DNA of 42,559 bases, from positions 1 through 42,559 of the forward strand of contig NZ_LVCV01000367.1 of NCBI RefSeq assembly GCF_001647195.1, written 5' to 3'. Source of the stretch: Rhodococcus sp. EPR-157. GTDB taxonomy: Bacteria; Actinomycetota; Actinomycetes; Mycobacteriales; Mycobacteriaceae. The position numbers were made by a program, and so were the translations under genes. Positions 1-9,449 of this stretch are shown one piece after another; within the stretch, counting starts at the first letter, position 1; every line of letters starts with the position of its first letter. The notes beneath the pieces are model-generated. The model did not search any database and was not told the origin of the DNA. It worked only from the letters and a program-made list of their open reading frames with translations.

Positions 1-2
1 GC

Positions 3-1046
3 GACCGGTCGGTGACGCTTCGCCCCGAGGGCACTGCAGGCGTCATGCGCGCCGTGATCGAGCATGGGCTCGACCGTGGTGCGCTCCCGGTCAAACTCGC
101 GTACGCGGGCCCGTTCTTCCGCTACGAGCGGCCACAAGCGGGCCGCTACCGTCAACTTCAGCAAGTGGGTGTCGAGGCTATCGGCGTCGACGATCCCGCG
201 CTCGACGCGGAAGTGGTGGCAATCGCGGACACAGGCTTTCGAAGTCTCGGGCTGAGCGACTTCCGGCTCGAGATCACCTCCCTCGGTGACGACACCTGTC
301 GGCCGCAGTACCGCCAACTCCTCCAGGATTTCTTGTTCGCCCTGCCGCTGGACCCGGAGACACGTACGCGCGCCGAGATCAACCCGCTACGTGTCCTCGA
401 CGACAAGCGTCCCGAGGTGCGCGAGATGACGGCGGATGCCCCGCTCATGCTGGACCACCTGTCGGAGACGGCGAAAGCGCACTTCGACGAGGTGATCGGT
501 CACCTCGATGCGCTGCGAGTTCCGTACGTCGTGAATCCGCGGATGGTGCGCGGCCTCGACTACTACACCAAGACGACCTTCGAGTTCGTGCACGACGGTC
601 TCGGCGCTCAGTCCGGTATCGGCGGCGGAGGACGGTACGACGGGTTGATGGCCCAGCTGGGTGGCCAGGAGCTGTCCGGCATCGGCTTCGGGCTCGGTGT
701 GGACCGCACGATGCTGGCGCTGGCGGCGGAAGGCAAGTCCGCAGGAACGAGCGCTCGGTGCTCCGTGTTCGGGGTGCCACTGGGAAGCGATGCGAAGTCG
801 AGAATCGTCGCGATCGCCGGGGCGCTGCGGGCCAAGGGAATCAGTGTCGACATGGCCTACGGGAACCGTGGCGTCAAGGGTGCGATGAAGGCTGCCGATC
901 GTTCGGGTGCCCGATTCGCACTCGTGCTCGGAGACAAGGAGATTGCCGACGAAGTGGTCGTCGTCAAGGAATTGTCGACGGGGGAGCAGCGTGAGGTCCC
1001 GCTGGCGGAGGTCGTGTCGCACCTGGAGGTGAACCTTGCCGGCTGA
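3..1046 (+). CDS. hisS: Histidyl-tRNA synthetase, 3' part (5' end outside window)
   Basis: Charges tRNA-His with histidine in the cytoplasm. The reading frame is open from the first bases of the window, so the start lies upstream; about 347 residues are present and roughly 75 are missing compared with mycobacterial HisS. Visible class II motifs are the motif 2 stretch LRPEGTA near the fragment start, the histidine-specific [13 protein letters not shown] block, and motif 3 [10 protein letters not shown]. The C-terminal anticodon-binding domain follows and ends in a TGA stop. An apparent GTG at base 12 sits inside motif 2 and is not a start. The next gene begins inside the last codons of hisS, suggesting translational coupling. 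The call is very secure. Confidence 0.97.
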   Translation, partial: DRSVTLRPEGTAGVMRAVIEHGLDRGALPVKLAYAGPFFRYERPQAGRYRQLQQVGVEAIGVDDPALDAEVVAIADTGFRSLGLSDFRLEITSLGDDTCRPQYRQLLQDFLFALPLDPETRTRAEINPLRVLDDKRPEVREMTADAPLMLDHLSETAKAHFDEVIGHLDALRVPYVVNPRMVRGLDYYTKTTFEFVHDGLGAQSGIGGGGRYDGLMAQLGGQELSGIGFGLGVDRTMLALAAEGKSAGTSARCSVFGVPLGSDAKSRIVAIAGALRAKGISVDMAYGNRGVKGAMKAADRSGARFALVLGDKEIADEVVVVKELSTGEQREVPLAEVVSHLEVNLAG

Positions 1047-1674
1047 TGGTTCCGCTGGAGAGCGTGTCGAACTCGATCTCGTTCCGGTCGAGCTGATCGC
1101 ACCGCGATTGAAGAAAGTTGCGATCGGGGCAGTCGTTGTCGGTGTAATAATCGCAGCGATTGCAAGCGTGTTCCTGCCCGTGGCAGTCGCCGTCGTTCTC
1201 GGCGTCGTCGTCGCCGTGCCGACGGCAGGTTCGGCGTGGATCGGGCTGAGGCGTCGAACGTGGTTGAGTGACAACAAGATACATGTTCGCGGCGGATTTC
1301 GGACCACGCATCTTTCGGTTGCCGGGCTGGTGTCCGCCGAGGTGCAGATCCGCACGGCGAGAATCGACCAGATCTCGCTGCGACTGTACGACGGAAGCGC
1401 GAAGGCGACCATCGCACTCGCGCTGTACACCAAGGGCGGCGGCCGCGAGTTGCCCATCCTGTCGCTTCGCAAACTTGCCGACGCCCTCTGGACCAGCGAG
1501 CTCGTGCCCGCCGCCGCAGTCGCATCGGTGTTGGTGGATCAGCTCAAGGCCGAGGCTCGGGATGCCGGCCTCGACGAGCGTCCGCTCTACCGCGCCGTCC
1601 AATTGGTGCGAGAAGCGGGACGAACACCTTTGGCCACGTTGACCGATCGTGAAGTCGCGGGCCTGACGAGCTAG
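1036..1674 (+). CDS. Membrane protein of unknown function, coupled to hisS
   Basis: A 212-residue protein I cannot assign to a named family. The start is a TTG at 1036, inside the last codons of hisS, chosen because GGAGGTG lies about five bases upstream and the frame has no better start. After about 25 mostly polar residues come two adjacent hydrophobic segments (about 28-48 and 50-68), rich in Val, Ala and Ile and probably a membrane hairpin. They are followed by a 140-residue soluble domain with alternating beta-like stretches, perhaps PH-like (inference only), and a helical C-terminus. The gene ends four bases from the convergent gene on the minus strand. The function is unknown; co-transcription with hisS is inferred from the 11-base overlap. 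Confidence 0.8.
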   Translation: MPADGSAGERVELDLVPVELIAPRLKKVAIGAVVVGVIIAAIASVFLPVAVAVVLGVVVAVPTAGSAWIGLRRRTWLSDNKIHVRGGFRTTHLSVAGLVSAEVQIRTARIDQISLRLYDGSAKATIALALYTKGGGRELPILSLRKLADALWTSELVPAAAVASVLVDQLKAEARDAGLDERPLYRAVQLVREAGRTPLATLTDREVAGLTS

Positions 1675-1678
1675 CGGT

Positions 1679-2146
1679 TCATGTCACCAGGAATGCGTCG
1701 ATCACGACGGCCTGTGCGGATCTCGATCCCGAGGTCACCACGAGTGCGCGATTGAGATACGTGAACCGGGGTGCTGACGTCGAGATGTCGAGGGTGCCTC
1801 GAAAGTAATAGGTGGCCGGGTCGACTTCCTCGGTCCCACTCAGAGACTCGATGACGTCCGCCGGGCCGAACTGAAAGCCTCGGTACGTCAGCGAAAGATA
1901 GCCCCCGTCAGCGAGTTCCAGAGTCAGCTCGGTGGTGAACTCGGTGCATTCGTCGGGACGCGTGATTCCCACTACGGACGACGATCCGGCCAGTGTGCCC
2001 TCGATGTCGGGGCCCGGTGCTGCGCCGCCGAGAATCGGTGTCACCACGCGTTCGCCTGCAGGAACGGTTCCGACATCGATAGGGACACCGAGGGTGAGTC
2101 CGAGTCGCAATATCGGTTCGAGGGTGGGTGCGATGGGGGCAGTCAC
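1679..2146 (-). CDS. DUF3237 family protein
   Basis: A small soluble protein of 155 residues. The pattern matches my recollection of DUF3237: an N-terminal strand leading into a GGAAPGPDIEG-like segment, a central beta-rich region, and the family-typical ATYYFRGTLDISTSAPRF block followed by YLNRALVV near the C-terminus. The family is thought to form a beta barrel; its biochemical role is unknown. I place the start at the GTG whose complement is at 2144-2146, because AGGAG lies nine bases upstream; an in-frame ATG twelve codons earlier would add residues with no family resemblance. It is divergent from the radical SAM gene and convergent with the hisS-linked membrane gene. No catalytic residue can be named. 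Confidence 0.8.
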   Translation of the reverse strand: MTAPIAPTLEPILRLGLTLGVPIDVGTVPAGERVVTPILGGAAPGPDIEGTLAGSSSVVGITRPDECTEFTTELTLELADGGYLSLTYRGFQFGPADVIESLSGTEEVDPATYYFRGTLDISTSAPRFTYLNRALVVTSGSRSAQAVVIDAFLVT

Positions 2147-2220
2147 GTGGGAGGTCTCCTTGGAAGTTCGGACTCTGCCCACACGCTATCGTGCGTCCGC
2201 TGCGCGCTCATCCTCGCGCC

Positions 2221-2226
2221 TTGACA
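2221..2226 (+). promoter_or_regulatory. Candidate -35 element of the radical SAM gene
   Basis: An exact TTGACA hexamer lies 30-35 bases before the likely start codon. The LexA-like palindrome falls immediately downstream, in the spacer and -10 position, where a bound repressor would block RNA polymerase. A clear -10 hexamer is not obvious; GACTAT at 2246-2251, with a 19-base spacer, is the best I see. The transcript would then be leaderless or nearly so, consistent with no Shine-Dalgarno sequence before the gene. Confidence 0.4.
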
Positions 2227-2231
2227 TGTTC

Positions 2232-2247
2232 TAGAACAGATGTTCGA
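2232..2247 (+). promoter_or_regulatory. LexA (SOS) box-like operator
   Basis: TAGAACAGATGTTCGA matches the actinobacterial SOS consensus TCGAAC-N4-GTTCGA at 11 of 12 defined positions, with the correct four-base spacer. It begins five bases after a perfect TTGACA and ends two bases before the first possible ATG of the downstream gene, an ideal repressor position. The gene it precedes is an orthologue of M. tuberculosis Rv2578c, which I recall among DNA-damage-inducible, LexA-regulated genes. Site and position are read directly; LexA binding is inference. The divergent DUF3237 gene starts 85 bases away and could be affected, but that is less likely. Confidence 0.75.
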
Positions 2248-2255
2248 CTATGCGT

Positions 2256-3287
2256 ATGCGATGGTCCGGTCAGACACTCGACGCCGCGGACGAGGGCGCG
2301 CTGCCCGGCCTGGAGCGCTCGGGTCTGGTTCGCAGCGTACAACCGCCGGAATTCGAGGGCATCACCTTCCACGAAGTGCTGTGCAAGAGCGCCCTCAACA
2401 AGATCTCGAGCGACACGTCGCTTCCGTTCAGTTGGACCATCAATCCCGCTCGCGGGTGTTCACATGCGTGTCGGTATTGCTTCGCGCGACCGACTCACGA
2501 GTACCTGGATCTGGACGCAGGCAAGGACTTCGACTCTCAGATCGTGGTGAAGACGAATATAGCGGCAGTTCTTCGAAAAGAACTCGCCCGCAAATCCTGG
2601 AAGCGTGAACCTGTCGCACTCGGCACCAATACTGATCCGTACCAGCGAGCGGAAGGGCGATATCGATTGATGCCCGGCATCATTCGCGCTTTGGCGGAGT
2701 CGGGCACCCCATTCTCGATACTGACCAAGGGGACACTGCTGCGACGTGATCTGCCTCTGCTGACGCTCGCCGCCAGGCAGGTCGACGTGCACATCAGCAT
2801 CAGCCTTGCCATCCACGATCCAGATCTGCAGAAGCAACTCGAACCTGGCACCCCCAGTCCGCGTGCGCGCCTCGACCTCATTCGTGCCGTCCGTGAGGCA
2901 GGTTTGCCGTGCGGGGTTCTCGTGGCGCCGGTCATCCCGTTCCTCACCGACGGCGCACGGCAGCTGGACGGCTTACTCGAGGCGCTAGCGGATGCAGGAG
3001 CCACCTCGGTGTCCGCTATGCCCATGCATCTTCGTTCGTCGACCAAGGACTGGTTCATGTCGTGGCTGGGGGAGAACCATCCAGCACTCGTGCGTCGCTA
3101 CCGGCAGTTGTACGGCTACGGCGCCTACGTCACCCCCGAGTACACAACATGGCTGAGGGGGAGAATCGATCCGCTGCTGGAGAGGCACGGCTACGGCGTC
3201 GACGATCTCAGGTCGATGCCCGAGAACGTGCCGGCCGAGCCGGAAGTGGCCGACCGGGACCGAGACCCCGCTTTGACGCTGTTCTAG
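2256..3287 (+). CDS. Radical SAM protein, Rv2578c family (spore photoproduct lyase-like)
   Basis: Predicted iron-sulfur enzyme that cleaves S-adenosylmethionine to a radical. The radical SAM signature is seen as RGCSHACRYCFAR around residue 70, giving the CxxxCxYC ligands for a 4Fe-4S cluster. It is followed by conserved stretches ALGTNTDPYQRAEGRYRLMPG and SILTKGTLLRRDLP. Length (343 residues) and sequence match M. tuberculosis Rv2578c throughout. Members are often annotated as related to spore photoproduct lyase, which repairs UV lesions, but the substrate of this actinobacterial branch is unknown. The start at 2256 gives MRWSGQ, matching the mycobacterial N-terminus; an ATG two codons earlier is also possible. 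No Shine-Dalgarno sequence is visible. The upstream LexA-like box suggests a role in the DNA-damage response. Confidence 0.93.
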   Translation: MRWSGQTLDAADEGALPGLERSGLVRSVQPPEFEGITFHEVLCKSALNKISSDTSLPFSWTINPARGCSHACRYCFARPTHEYLDLDAGKDFDSQIVVKTNIAAVLRKELARKSWKREPVALGTNTDPYQRAEGRYRLMPGIIRALAESGTPFSILTKGTLLRRDLPLLTLAARQVDVHISISLAIHDPDLQKQLEPGTPSPRARLDLIRAVREAGLPCGVLVAPVIPFLTDGARQLDGLLEALADAGATSVSAMPMHLRSSTKDWFMSWLGENHPALVRRYRQLYGYGAYVTPEYTTWLRGRIDPLLERHGYGVDDLRSMPENVPAEPEVADRDRDPALTLF

Positions 3288-3311
3288 GGACTGACCCTGT
3301 TCTGAGACCGG

Positions 3312-4244
3312 CTACCGGGGGAGGGCAGGAGGGCTGTCGAGATTCCGGGCTGAGAACGTGTCGCAGGCCGACACCTGGCCGGTTCGGTAGCCGGTGAGGA
3401 ACCATGCCTGACGCTGATCCGAAGACCCATGGGTCCATCCTTCGGGATTGACTCTGCCGCTCGACGCCTGCTGAATCCGGTCGTCGCCCACCGAGGATGC
3501 GGCAGAGAGAGCGTCACGGATATCGGTGTCGGTGAGGGGTTCGAGAAACGGCTCGCCCGTATTCGGGTCCGGTATCACCGCGGCGTGATGCGCCCAGATA
3601 CCTGCGTAGCAATCGGCCTGCAGTTCGACTCGTACAGCACCCGATTCGGCGCCCTGTGGGTCGGCCTGAGCGCGCCCGATGTCACCGAGCTGATTCTGGA
3701 TGTGATGGCCGACCTCATGGGCGACGACGTACTCCTGTGCGAGTGGACCGCCGCTCGAACCGAATCGGTCGACGAGAACCTGGAAGAAGCTCGTGTCGAA
3801 GTAGGCGGTGGAATCTGCGGGACAGTAGAAGGGGCCCACGGCACTGGTGGCGTTCCCGCAGCCGGTGCTGATCGATCCGCTGAACAGTCTCACCTCGGGC
3901 TGAACGTAGGCGACGCCTGTCTGCGGACCGAGTTCGGACTCCCAGACGGTGTCGAGGCTGCCGACGGTGAAGTTGACGCGGCAGTCGACCTGGGCGTTGG
4001 CCTGCGCGCCCGTCTCGCAGTTCTCCAGGGTGCCGGTTCCCGAGTCGTACTGGCCGCTGTTGTCGGTGCTGCCGCTCAGTTGTCCGAGGATGGACCCGGG
4101 GTCTCCGCCGAACAGCAGAGCCAGGACCAGAATGACGAGTCCACCGGCGCCGCCGCCCAGCGCGATCTTGCCGCCTTTGCCGCCGCCGCTTCCCCCGACC
4201 GAGACTCTGCCGGGCTGCATCCGAGCGCCTTCTCTGAACGTCAT
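3312..4244 (-). CDS. Membrane-anchored neutral zinc metallopeptidase (YpfJ-like)
   Basis: Predicted zinc peptidase of the YpfJ / neutral zinc metallopeptidase family, with the catalytic domain outside the membrane. The 310-residue protein opens with [18 protein letters not shown], the usual family start. A glycine-rich run and one transmembrane segment (about 28-45) follow, then a Ser/Gly-rich linker. The catalytic signature HEVGHH is at residues 176-181, and the candidate third ligand region [10 protein letters not shown] is at about 206-213. Conserved [10 protein letters not shown] lies near the C-terminus. I moved the start 27 codons inside the longest frame because the family begins at MTFREG and AAGGAAAA lies just upstream. 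It is divergent from aspS across a 174-base gap. The physiological substrate is unknown. Confidence 0.92.
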   Translation of the reverse strand: MTFREGARMQPGRVSVGGSGGGKGGKIALGGGAGGLVILVLALLFGGDPGSILGQLSGSTDNSGQYDSGTGTLENCETGAQANAQVDCRVNFTVGSLDTVWESELGPQTGVAYVQPEVRLFSGSISTGCGNATSAVGPFYCPADSTAYFDTSFFQVLVDRFGSSGGPLAQEYVVAHEVGHHIQNQLGDIGRAQADPQGAESGAVRVELQADCYAGIWAHHAAVIPDPNTGEPFLEPLTDTDIRDALSAASSVGDDRIQQASSGRVNPEGWTHGSSDQRQAWFLTGYRTGQVSACDTFSARNLDSPPALPR

Positions 4245-4342
4245 GTCTCGTTTTCCTTCCAAGGGAACGTGGCCCGGCGCGAGATCCGAGGCCCGCTCGA
4301 CGTCTGTCGAGTAGCAGCTTCCCATGCCGTGGTGGGATCGCG

Positions 4343-4372
4343 TTTACGGTCTCGATACCGCCTCCGTAGGAT
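4343..4372 (+). promoter_or_regulatory. Candidate aspS promoter
   Basis: TTTACG (4343-4348) and TAGGAT (4367-4372) are separated by 18 bases and resemble -35 and -10 hexamers of a primary sigma factor. Transcription would start near 4379, leaving a leader of about 40 bases with the AAAGGAAA ribosome-binding site. No T-box, hairpin leader or other riboswitch is seen. The call rests on two hexamers only. Confidence 0.4.
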
Positions 4373-4418
4373 CGGTGACCGACGAACACGCTTTTTGGCA
4401 TTTTGTGAAAGGAAACCA

Positions 4419-6215
<1,797 letters not shown>

Positions 6216-6225
6216 CTACGCACAC

Positions 6226-6263
6226 CAGTGCCCTCGGAATCGACGAAGATTCCGGGGGCACTG
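6226..6263. terminator. Bidirectional hairpin between aspS and the minus-strand membrane gene
   Basis: A 16-base arm (6226-6241) pairs with 6248-6263 through fifteen Watson-Crick pairs and one T-G wobble around a six-base loop. It sits 10 bases after the aspS stop and 28 bases after the stop of the convergent gene, as expected of a shared intrinsic terminator. No clear T-run follows on either strand, which is common in high-GC actinobacteria. Confidence 0.75.
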
Positions 6264-6291
6264 ACGTGTGTCGAGTGGCCAGTTCAGCGAA

Positions 6292-7329
6292 TCAGGTTGC
6301 AGGTGAAACGGGTCCGCCGGTCAGAACGCGGTACGCGTAGGTGGTGGCGATCATGGTCATCGGCACGGTGAAGATGAGCCCGATGCCGCACAGGACCGCG
6401 CCGACCAGATTGATTCCGACCAGCGCCAGATAGAGCAGTGCCAATTGTCCTGGGCTCGATCCGAGAAGCCGAATGTTCGCGACGACCGATGTCAACGCCG
6501 ACATTCCGCGATCGAGGATGAACTGCACGGCGAACCAAATCGCGATGCCCAACAGCAGGCTGAATGCCAAGGATACGAACGGGTCGACGGTGTTGACCAC
6601 GCCTGAGATCACCGCGGTGGCGATCCCGAACAAGACCAGCTGACCGACATTGGGAAGCCGCCAGAACGCCCCGAAACCGGGCCGGACTCCGTCGAGCTCG
6701 AGCAGCGCCCCACGGATGAGAACTGCACTGGCCAGAAATCCGAGAATGCCTGCGATCGAGGTCATCACCATGGTGCCGACCGAGAAACCGGTGCCGTCGG
6801 CGGCCGATGCGAACGCCGAATCCTCGGTGCTTTCGGCAGCCAGCATGGTGGTGAACACCACTGCCACCGCGACGATGTAGAAGGCGACCAGCAGTCCTCC
6901 GAACAACGCCATGAACGCCAGCCATACGCCGATGTTGGCGACGAACTTCTTCCAACCGTAGGTCAACGCAGCGCCCACACTGAGCGTCGCGGGCTGGGTT
7001 CCGTACTGCTGGGGTGGTCCGTACTGCTGGGGTCCCGGCGGGAACTGGTTGTATCCCTGCGGATAGCTCGGGCAACCGCCCTGTGGTGGGTAGTTGCCGG
7101 GCGGTGGTGGGTAGTTGCCGGGCGGCGGTGGGTAGTTGCCGGGCGGCGGTGGGTAGTTGCCGGGCGGCGGTGGATAACCGCCCTGTTGGTACGGGTACTC
7201 CGCTGGTGGTCCGTACGGCCCCTGAGGCGGACCTGCGCCCGGCGCAGGTGGATTCGGCTCAGGTCGATGTTCGGGTGAGTTCTGCTGTGGGTCGTGGCCA
7301 CTGCCCCCGCTGGAGTGGTCGTTCAACAT
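6292..7329 (-). CDS. Proline/glycine/tyrosine-rich multi-pass membrane protein (Rv2560-like)
   Basis: A 345-residue protein of unknown function. Residues 1 to about 112 are a low-complexity Pro/Gly/Tyr/Gln region with four tandem copies of PPPPGNY (about 53-80). A membrane domain follows (about 130 to the end) with five or six hydrophobic segments. The block LSVGAALTYGWKKFVANIGVW opens the membrane part and is shared with the next gene, so the two are paralogues. M. tuberculosis has a proline- and glycine-rich transmembrane protein, Rv2560, of similar design near rarA; orthology is likely but not checked. I chose the ATG at 7327-7329 because AGAGGGAA precedes it and the 36 residues upstream lack the family composition. 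The repeated PPPP runs predict ribosome stalling relieved by EF-P. Confidence 0.85.
   Translation of the reverse strand: MLNDHSSGGSGHDPQQNSPEHRPEPNPPAPGAGPPQGPYGPPAEYPYQQGGYPPPPGNYPPPPGNYPPPPGNYPPPPGNYPPQGGCPSYPQGYNQFPPGPQQYGPPQQYGTQPATLSVGAALTYGWKKFVANIGVWLAFMALFGGLLVAFYIVAVAVVFTTMLAAESTEDSAFASAADGTGFSVGTMVMTSIAGILGFLASAVLIRGALLELDGVRPGFGAFWRLPNVGQLVLFGIATAVISGVVNTVDPFVSLAFSLLLGIAIWFAVQFILDRGMSALTSVVANIRLLGSSPGQLALLYLALVGINLVGAVLCGIGLIFTVPMTMIATTYAYRVLTGGPVSPAT
7088..7171. repeat. Four tandem copies of a 21-base unit
   Basis: Four head-to-tail copies of a 21-base unit beginning GGGTAGTTGCCGGGCGG (plus strand) encode PPPPGNY on the minus strand. Copies two to four are identical and the first differs by one base. 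The unit is a multiple of three, so copy-number changes keep the gene in frame. Confidence 0.93.
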
Positions 7330-7458
7330 TTCCCTCTCGCTCGGATCGGTCGCGCGACTCTCGGTACTGCGTTCGCGCCAACGAACCATACGGTGTGAGG
7401 CTGCGGTTGGCATACCGGCTGGTCTGGTCTTGGGCATTTGGGGGCATTCGACAACGAA

Positions 7459-7495
7459 AGCCGACCCCGGATCGGCGATGATCGCGGGGTCGGCT
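7459..7495 (-). terminator. Hairpin terminator of the 7513-8514 gene
   Basis: AGCCGACCCCG (7459-7469) and CGGGGTCGGCT (7485-7495) form an 11-base-pair GC-rich stem with a 15-base loop, 17 bases past the stop of the minus-strand gene. On that strand the stem is followed by TTTCGTTGT, a weak T-rich tail, as expected of an intrinsic terminator. Confidence 0.7.
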
Positions 7496-7512
7496 GTTGT
7501 GGCTTCGTGAAA

Positions 7513-8514
7513 TCAGACGCCGGCTGCGCGCGACACGATGCGGTAGGCGTACGTCGAGGCGATGATCGTGATGGGAATCGTCACGAGTAACCCGAGGCCG
7601 CACGGGATCGCTCCCAGGATGTTGATGCCCACGAGTGCGAGGGCAAGAACGAACAACGGACCCGCGTTCGACGATATCGCCCGAAAGCTGGACTTGATCG
7701 CTGTGATCGCGTCCTCATTGCGGTCGATGACGAATTGAAGCGTCCACCAGGTCAGGAACGTCAGAATGATGCCGGGGATGATCAGGAGCACGAAACCGAT
7801 CGTCACCATGATCGCGACGAGGATGCTGGCGATGACGATCGACGCGACGTTCGCGAACTGGAAAAAGGACCCGATTGCGGGCTTGTTTCCATCGACCTCG
7901 TGGAGCGCGCCCCGAATCAGCGCAGCGTTGATGAGGTAGCCGACGATGGCACCGATCAACGTGCCGAGGATTCGCCACAGGCTGAACGTCTCGGACAGGT
8001 CCGAAGTCGAACCGCCGAAGCCGCCGAATATCAGGTTGATGACGATCTGAATCACCGCGGCGATCAGGACGATGCCGACCCAGACACCAGCGTTGTCCTT
8101 GAATTTGTTCCAACCGAAGGTGATTGCGTCTCCGACACTCAGCGTCGGCGGAAGGCCTGCCCCGAACCCTGCACCCCCGTAACCCGCAGGACCGTAGTTA
8201 CCACCTTGCGGTGGGTAGTTCCCGGGAGGTGGTGGGTAGTTGCCGCCCTGGGGTGGGTAGTTCCCGGGAGGTGGTGGGTAGTTGCCGCCCTGGGGTGGGT
8301 AGTTCCCGGGAGGTGGTGGGTAGTTGCCGCCCTGGGGTGGGTAGTTCCCGGGAGGTGGTGGGTAGTTGCCACCCGGCGGCGGGTAGTTCCCGGGTGGAGG
8401 TGTTCCTCCGGGTGGCGGGTATCCGCCGGCTGGTGGGGGAGTCTGCGGCTGTCCGCTTGGGTCGGGTTCGGGTCCATCGCCGTACCGCGGTCCGGTGGGT
8501 GGGTTCTCGCTCAC
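7513..8514 (-). CDS. Proline/glycine/tyrosine-rich multi-pass membrane protein, paralogue
   Basis: A 333-residue paralogue of the neighbouring 6292-7329 product. The first 115 or so residues are Pro/Gly/Asn/Tyr-rich, including several copies of the 14-residue unit GGNYPPPPGNYPPQ. The membrane part starts with LSVGDAITFGWNKFKDNAGVW, equivalent to the paralogue's opening block, and contains about five hydrophobic helices. Both proteins end in a similar TIPITIIASTYAYRIV-type segment. The start is GTG at 8512-8514 with AGGAG seven bases upstream; the opening MSENPPTGPRYG closely resembles MSEQPPTGPRYG of the RDD gene upstream, suggesting the N-terminal modules share an origin. The function is unknown. 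Hairpins on both sides suggest its own transcription unit. Confidence 0.86.
   Translation of the reverse strand: MSENPPTGPRYGDGPEPDPSGQPQTPPPAGGYPPPGGTPPPGNYPPPGGNYPPPPGNYPPQGGNYPPPPGNYPPQGGNYPPPPGNYPPQGGNYPPPPGNYPPQGGNYGPAGYGGAGFGAGLPPTLSVGDAITFGWNKFKDNAGVWVGIVLIAAVIQIVINLIFGGFGGSTSDLSETFSLWRILGTLIGAIVGYLINAALIRGALHEVDGNKPAIGSFFQFANVASIVIASILVAIMVTIGFVLLIIPGIILTFLTWWTLQFVIDRNEDAITAIKSSFRAISSNAGPLFVLALALVGINILGAIPCGLGLLVTIPITIIASTYAYRIVSRAAGV
8197..8406. repeat. Tandem array of a 42-base unit
   Basis: Three perfect 42-base copies (8239-8280, 8281-8322, 8323-8364) are flanked by a diverged copy on each side (8197-8238 and about 8365-8406). Each unit encodes GGNYPPPPGNYPPQ on the minus strand and contains two related half-units. 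Perfect identity of the central copies suggests recent expansion by slippage or recombination. It is coding sequence, not a CRISPR array, because there are no unique spacers. Confidence 0.93.
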
Positions 8515-8608
8515 GTTGGTCTCCTGGTCGGTGGATGTCGTCGAATTGTGCGCGCTCGATCAGCTCGGAGCGTGGTGGTCGGGGGTGAATCGGCGGGTGA
8601 AACGCAGA

Positions 8609-8645
8609 CAAGCGGACCACCCAGAACTCTCGATTGGTCCGCTTG
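8609..8645 (-). terminator. Hairpin terminator of the RDD gene
   Basis: CAAGCGGACCA (8609-8619) and TGGTCCGCTTG (8635-8645) form a perfect 11-base-pair stem around a 15-base loop, 16 bases beyond the stop of the minus-strand RDD gene. It separates that gene from the paralogue that follows. On the minus strand the stem is followed by TCTGCGTTT. Confidence 0.7.
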
Positions 8646-8660
8646 CACAGGGCTAACAGG

Positions 8661-9245
8661 TCACTTGACGCTGATGACCTGGGTTCCGCCGGCGATCTCG
8701 TCGTGCTTGCCCTGCTTGGTGGGGCTCGAGTTGATGGTCACTGCGATCACGATGTACGCGACCAACACCAAGAAGCCACCGAGGATCGGAAGGATGTTCA
8801 GCAGTAGGAAAGCGTTGCGCTTGGCTGCCTCCGCCTGAGTCGGGTTCCCGCCTGCCGCGCCGACGGTACGCAGGCCCAGAATCTGCTTGCCGAACGTCTG
8901 TCCGCGCGAGGATTCGAGGAACACGAAGTAGGCGAATCCGAGCAGGGCCGTTGCCAGTCCGAGTATCCATTGCCCGATGAAGCCGCCGGGCGCGATCGCG
9001 TAGAGGATGAAGGCGACGATCGCGATGATGATTCCGTCGATGAACCGTGCTCCGAAACGGATGCCGAGGCTTCCGGGCTGTGCCCCACCGGGAAGTCGCG
9101 AGCCCGCACCGTACCCAGCATTTCCTGCGACCGGCGGCGGCGGATAGCTACCGGGGGGCGGGTAGCCGGATGCCGGGTTCTGCGGATACTGGGGTTGGTT
9201 CGGGTCGGAGCCGTATCGCGGTCCGGTGGGTGGTTGCTCGCTCAC
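8661..9245 (-). CDS. RDD family membrane protein with Pro-rich N-terminus
   Basis: A 194-residue membrane protein. Residues 1 to about 57 are Pro/Gly/Tyr-rich and begin MSEQPPTGPRYG, nearly the same opening as the next gene. The RDD domain follows: GSLGIRFGARFIDGIII supplies the family's first Arg and Asp, two hydrophobic helices (about 73-90 and 93-110) come next, then GQTFGKQILGLRTV, and a last helix before the C-terminus. RDD proteins are small membrane proteins of mostly unknown function; some relatives are linked to ion transport. The GTG start at 9243-9245 is preceded by AAGGGGAA. The gene is divergent from the large transglutaminase gene across a 204-base gap in which I see no other gene. 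Confidence 0.88.
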   Translation of the reverse strand: MSEQPPTGPRYGSDPNQPQYPQNPASGYPPPGSYPPPPVAGNAGYGAGSRLPGGAQPGSLGIRFGARFIDGIIIAIVAFILYAIAPGGFIGQWILGLATALLGFAYFVFLESSRGQTFGKQILGLRTVGAAGGNPTQAEAAKRNAFLLLNILPILGGFLVLVAYIVIAVTINSSPTKQGKHDEIAGGTQVISVK

Positions 9246-9449
9246 GAAATTCCCCTTGGCTGGAAAGTTGACGTGCTTTGGTCAATTTGTCGATTTCTCG
9301 CTGAGCGAACCGCACCGGGAAGAGTGTGTCAAGCGCTACACGGCTCACATCGGTGCACGTTTCGGACACATTTCTCGCCGAGCGGTAGCGGCAGGTGGCC
9401 TCTAAGGTTGGTAGTTCTTACCCATTCGAGATTTTGTTAGGGGCTCGCC

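Noticed and set aside
3288-3311. Possible terminator between the radical SAM and metallopeptidase genes
   Set aside because: Only a four-base stem (AGGG...CCCT) is visible in the short convergent gap, too weak to call.
3429-4418. Upstream extension of the aspS frame by 330 codons
   Set aside because: This part is antisense to the metallopeptidase gene and has no AspRS similarity; the GTG at 4419 has a ribosome-binding site and gives the family N-terminus.
4245-4418. T-box or other riboswitch before aspS
   Set aside because: No T-box sequence, specifier loop or terminator/antiterminator pair could be found in the 174 bases.
8197-8406. Possible CRISPR array
   Set aside because: Units are directly adjacent, without unique spacers, and lie in frame within a protein gene; no cas genes are present.
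7735-8838. A 367-codon plus-strand frame across the repeat region
   Set aside because: Trp/Val repeats are the antisense reading of the polyproline repeats. The minus-strand gene has ribosome-binding sites and membrane helices.
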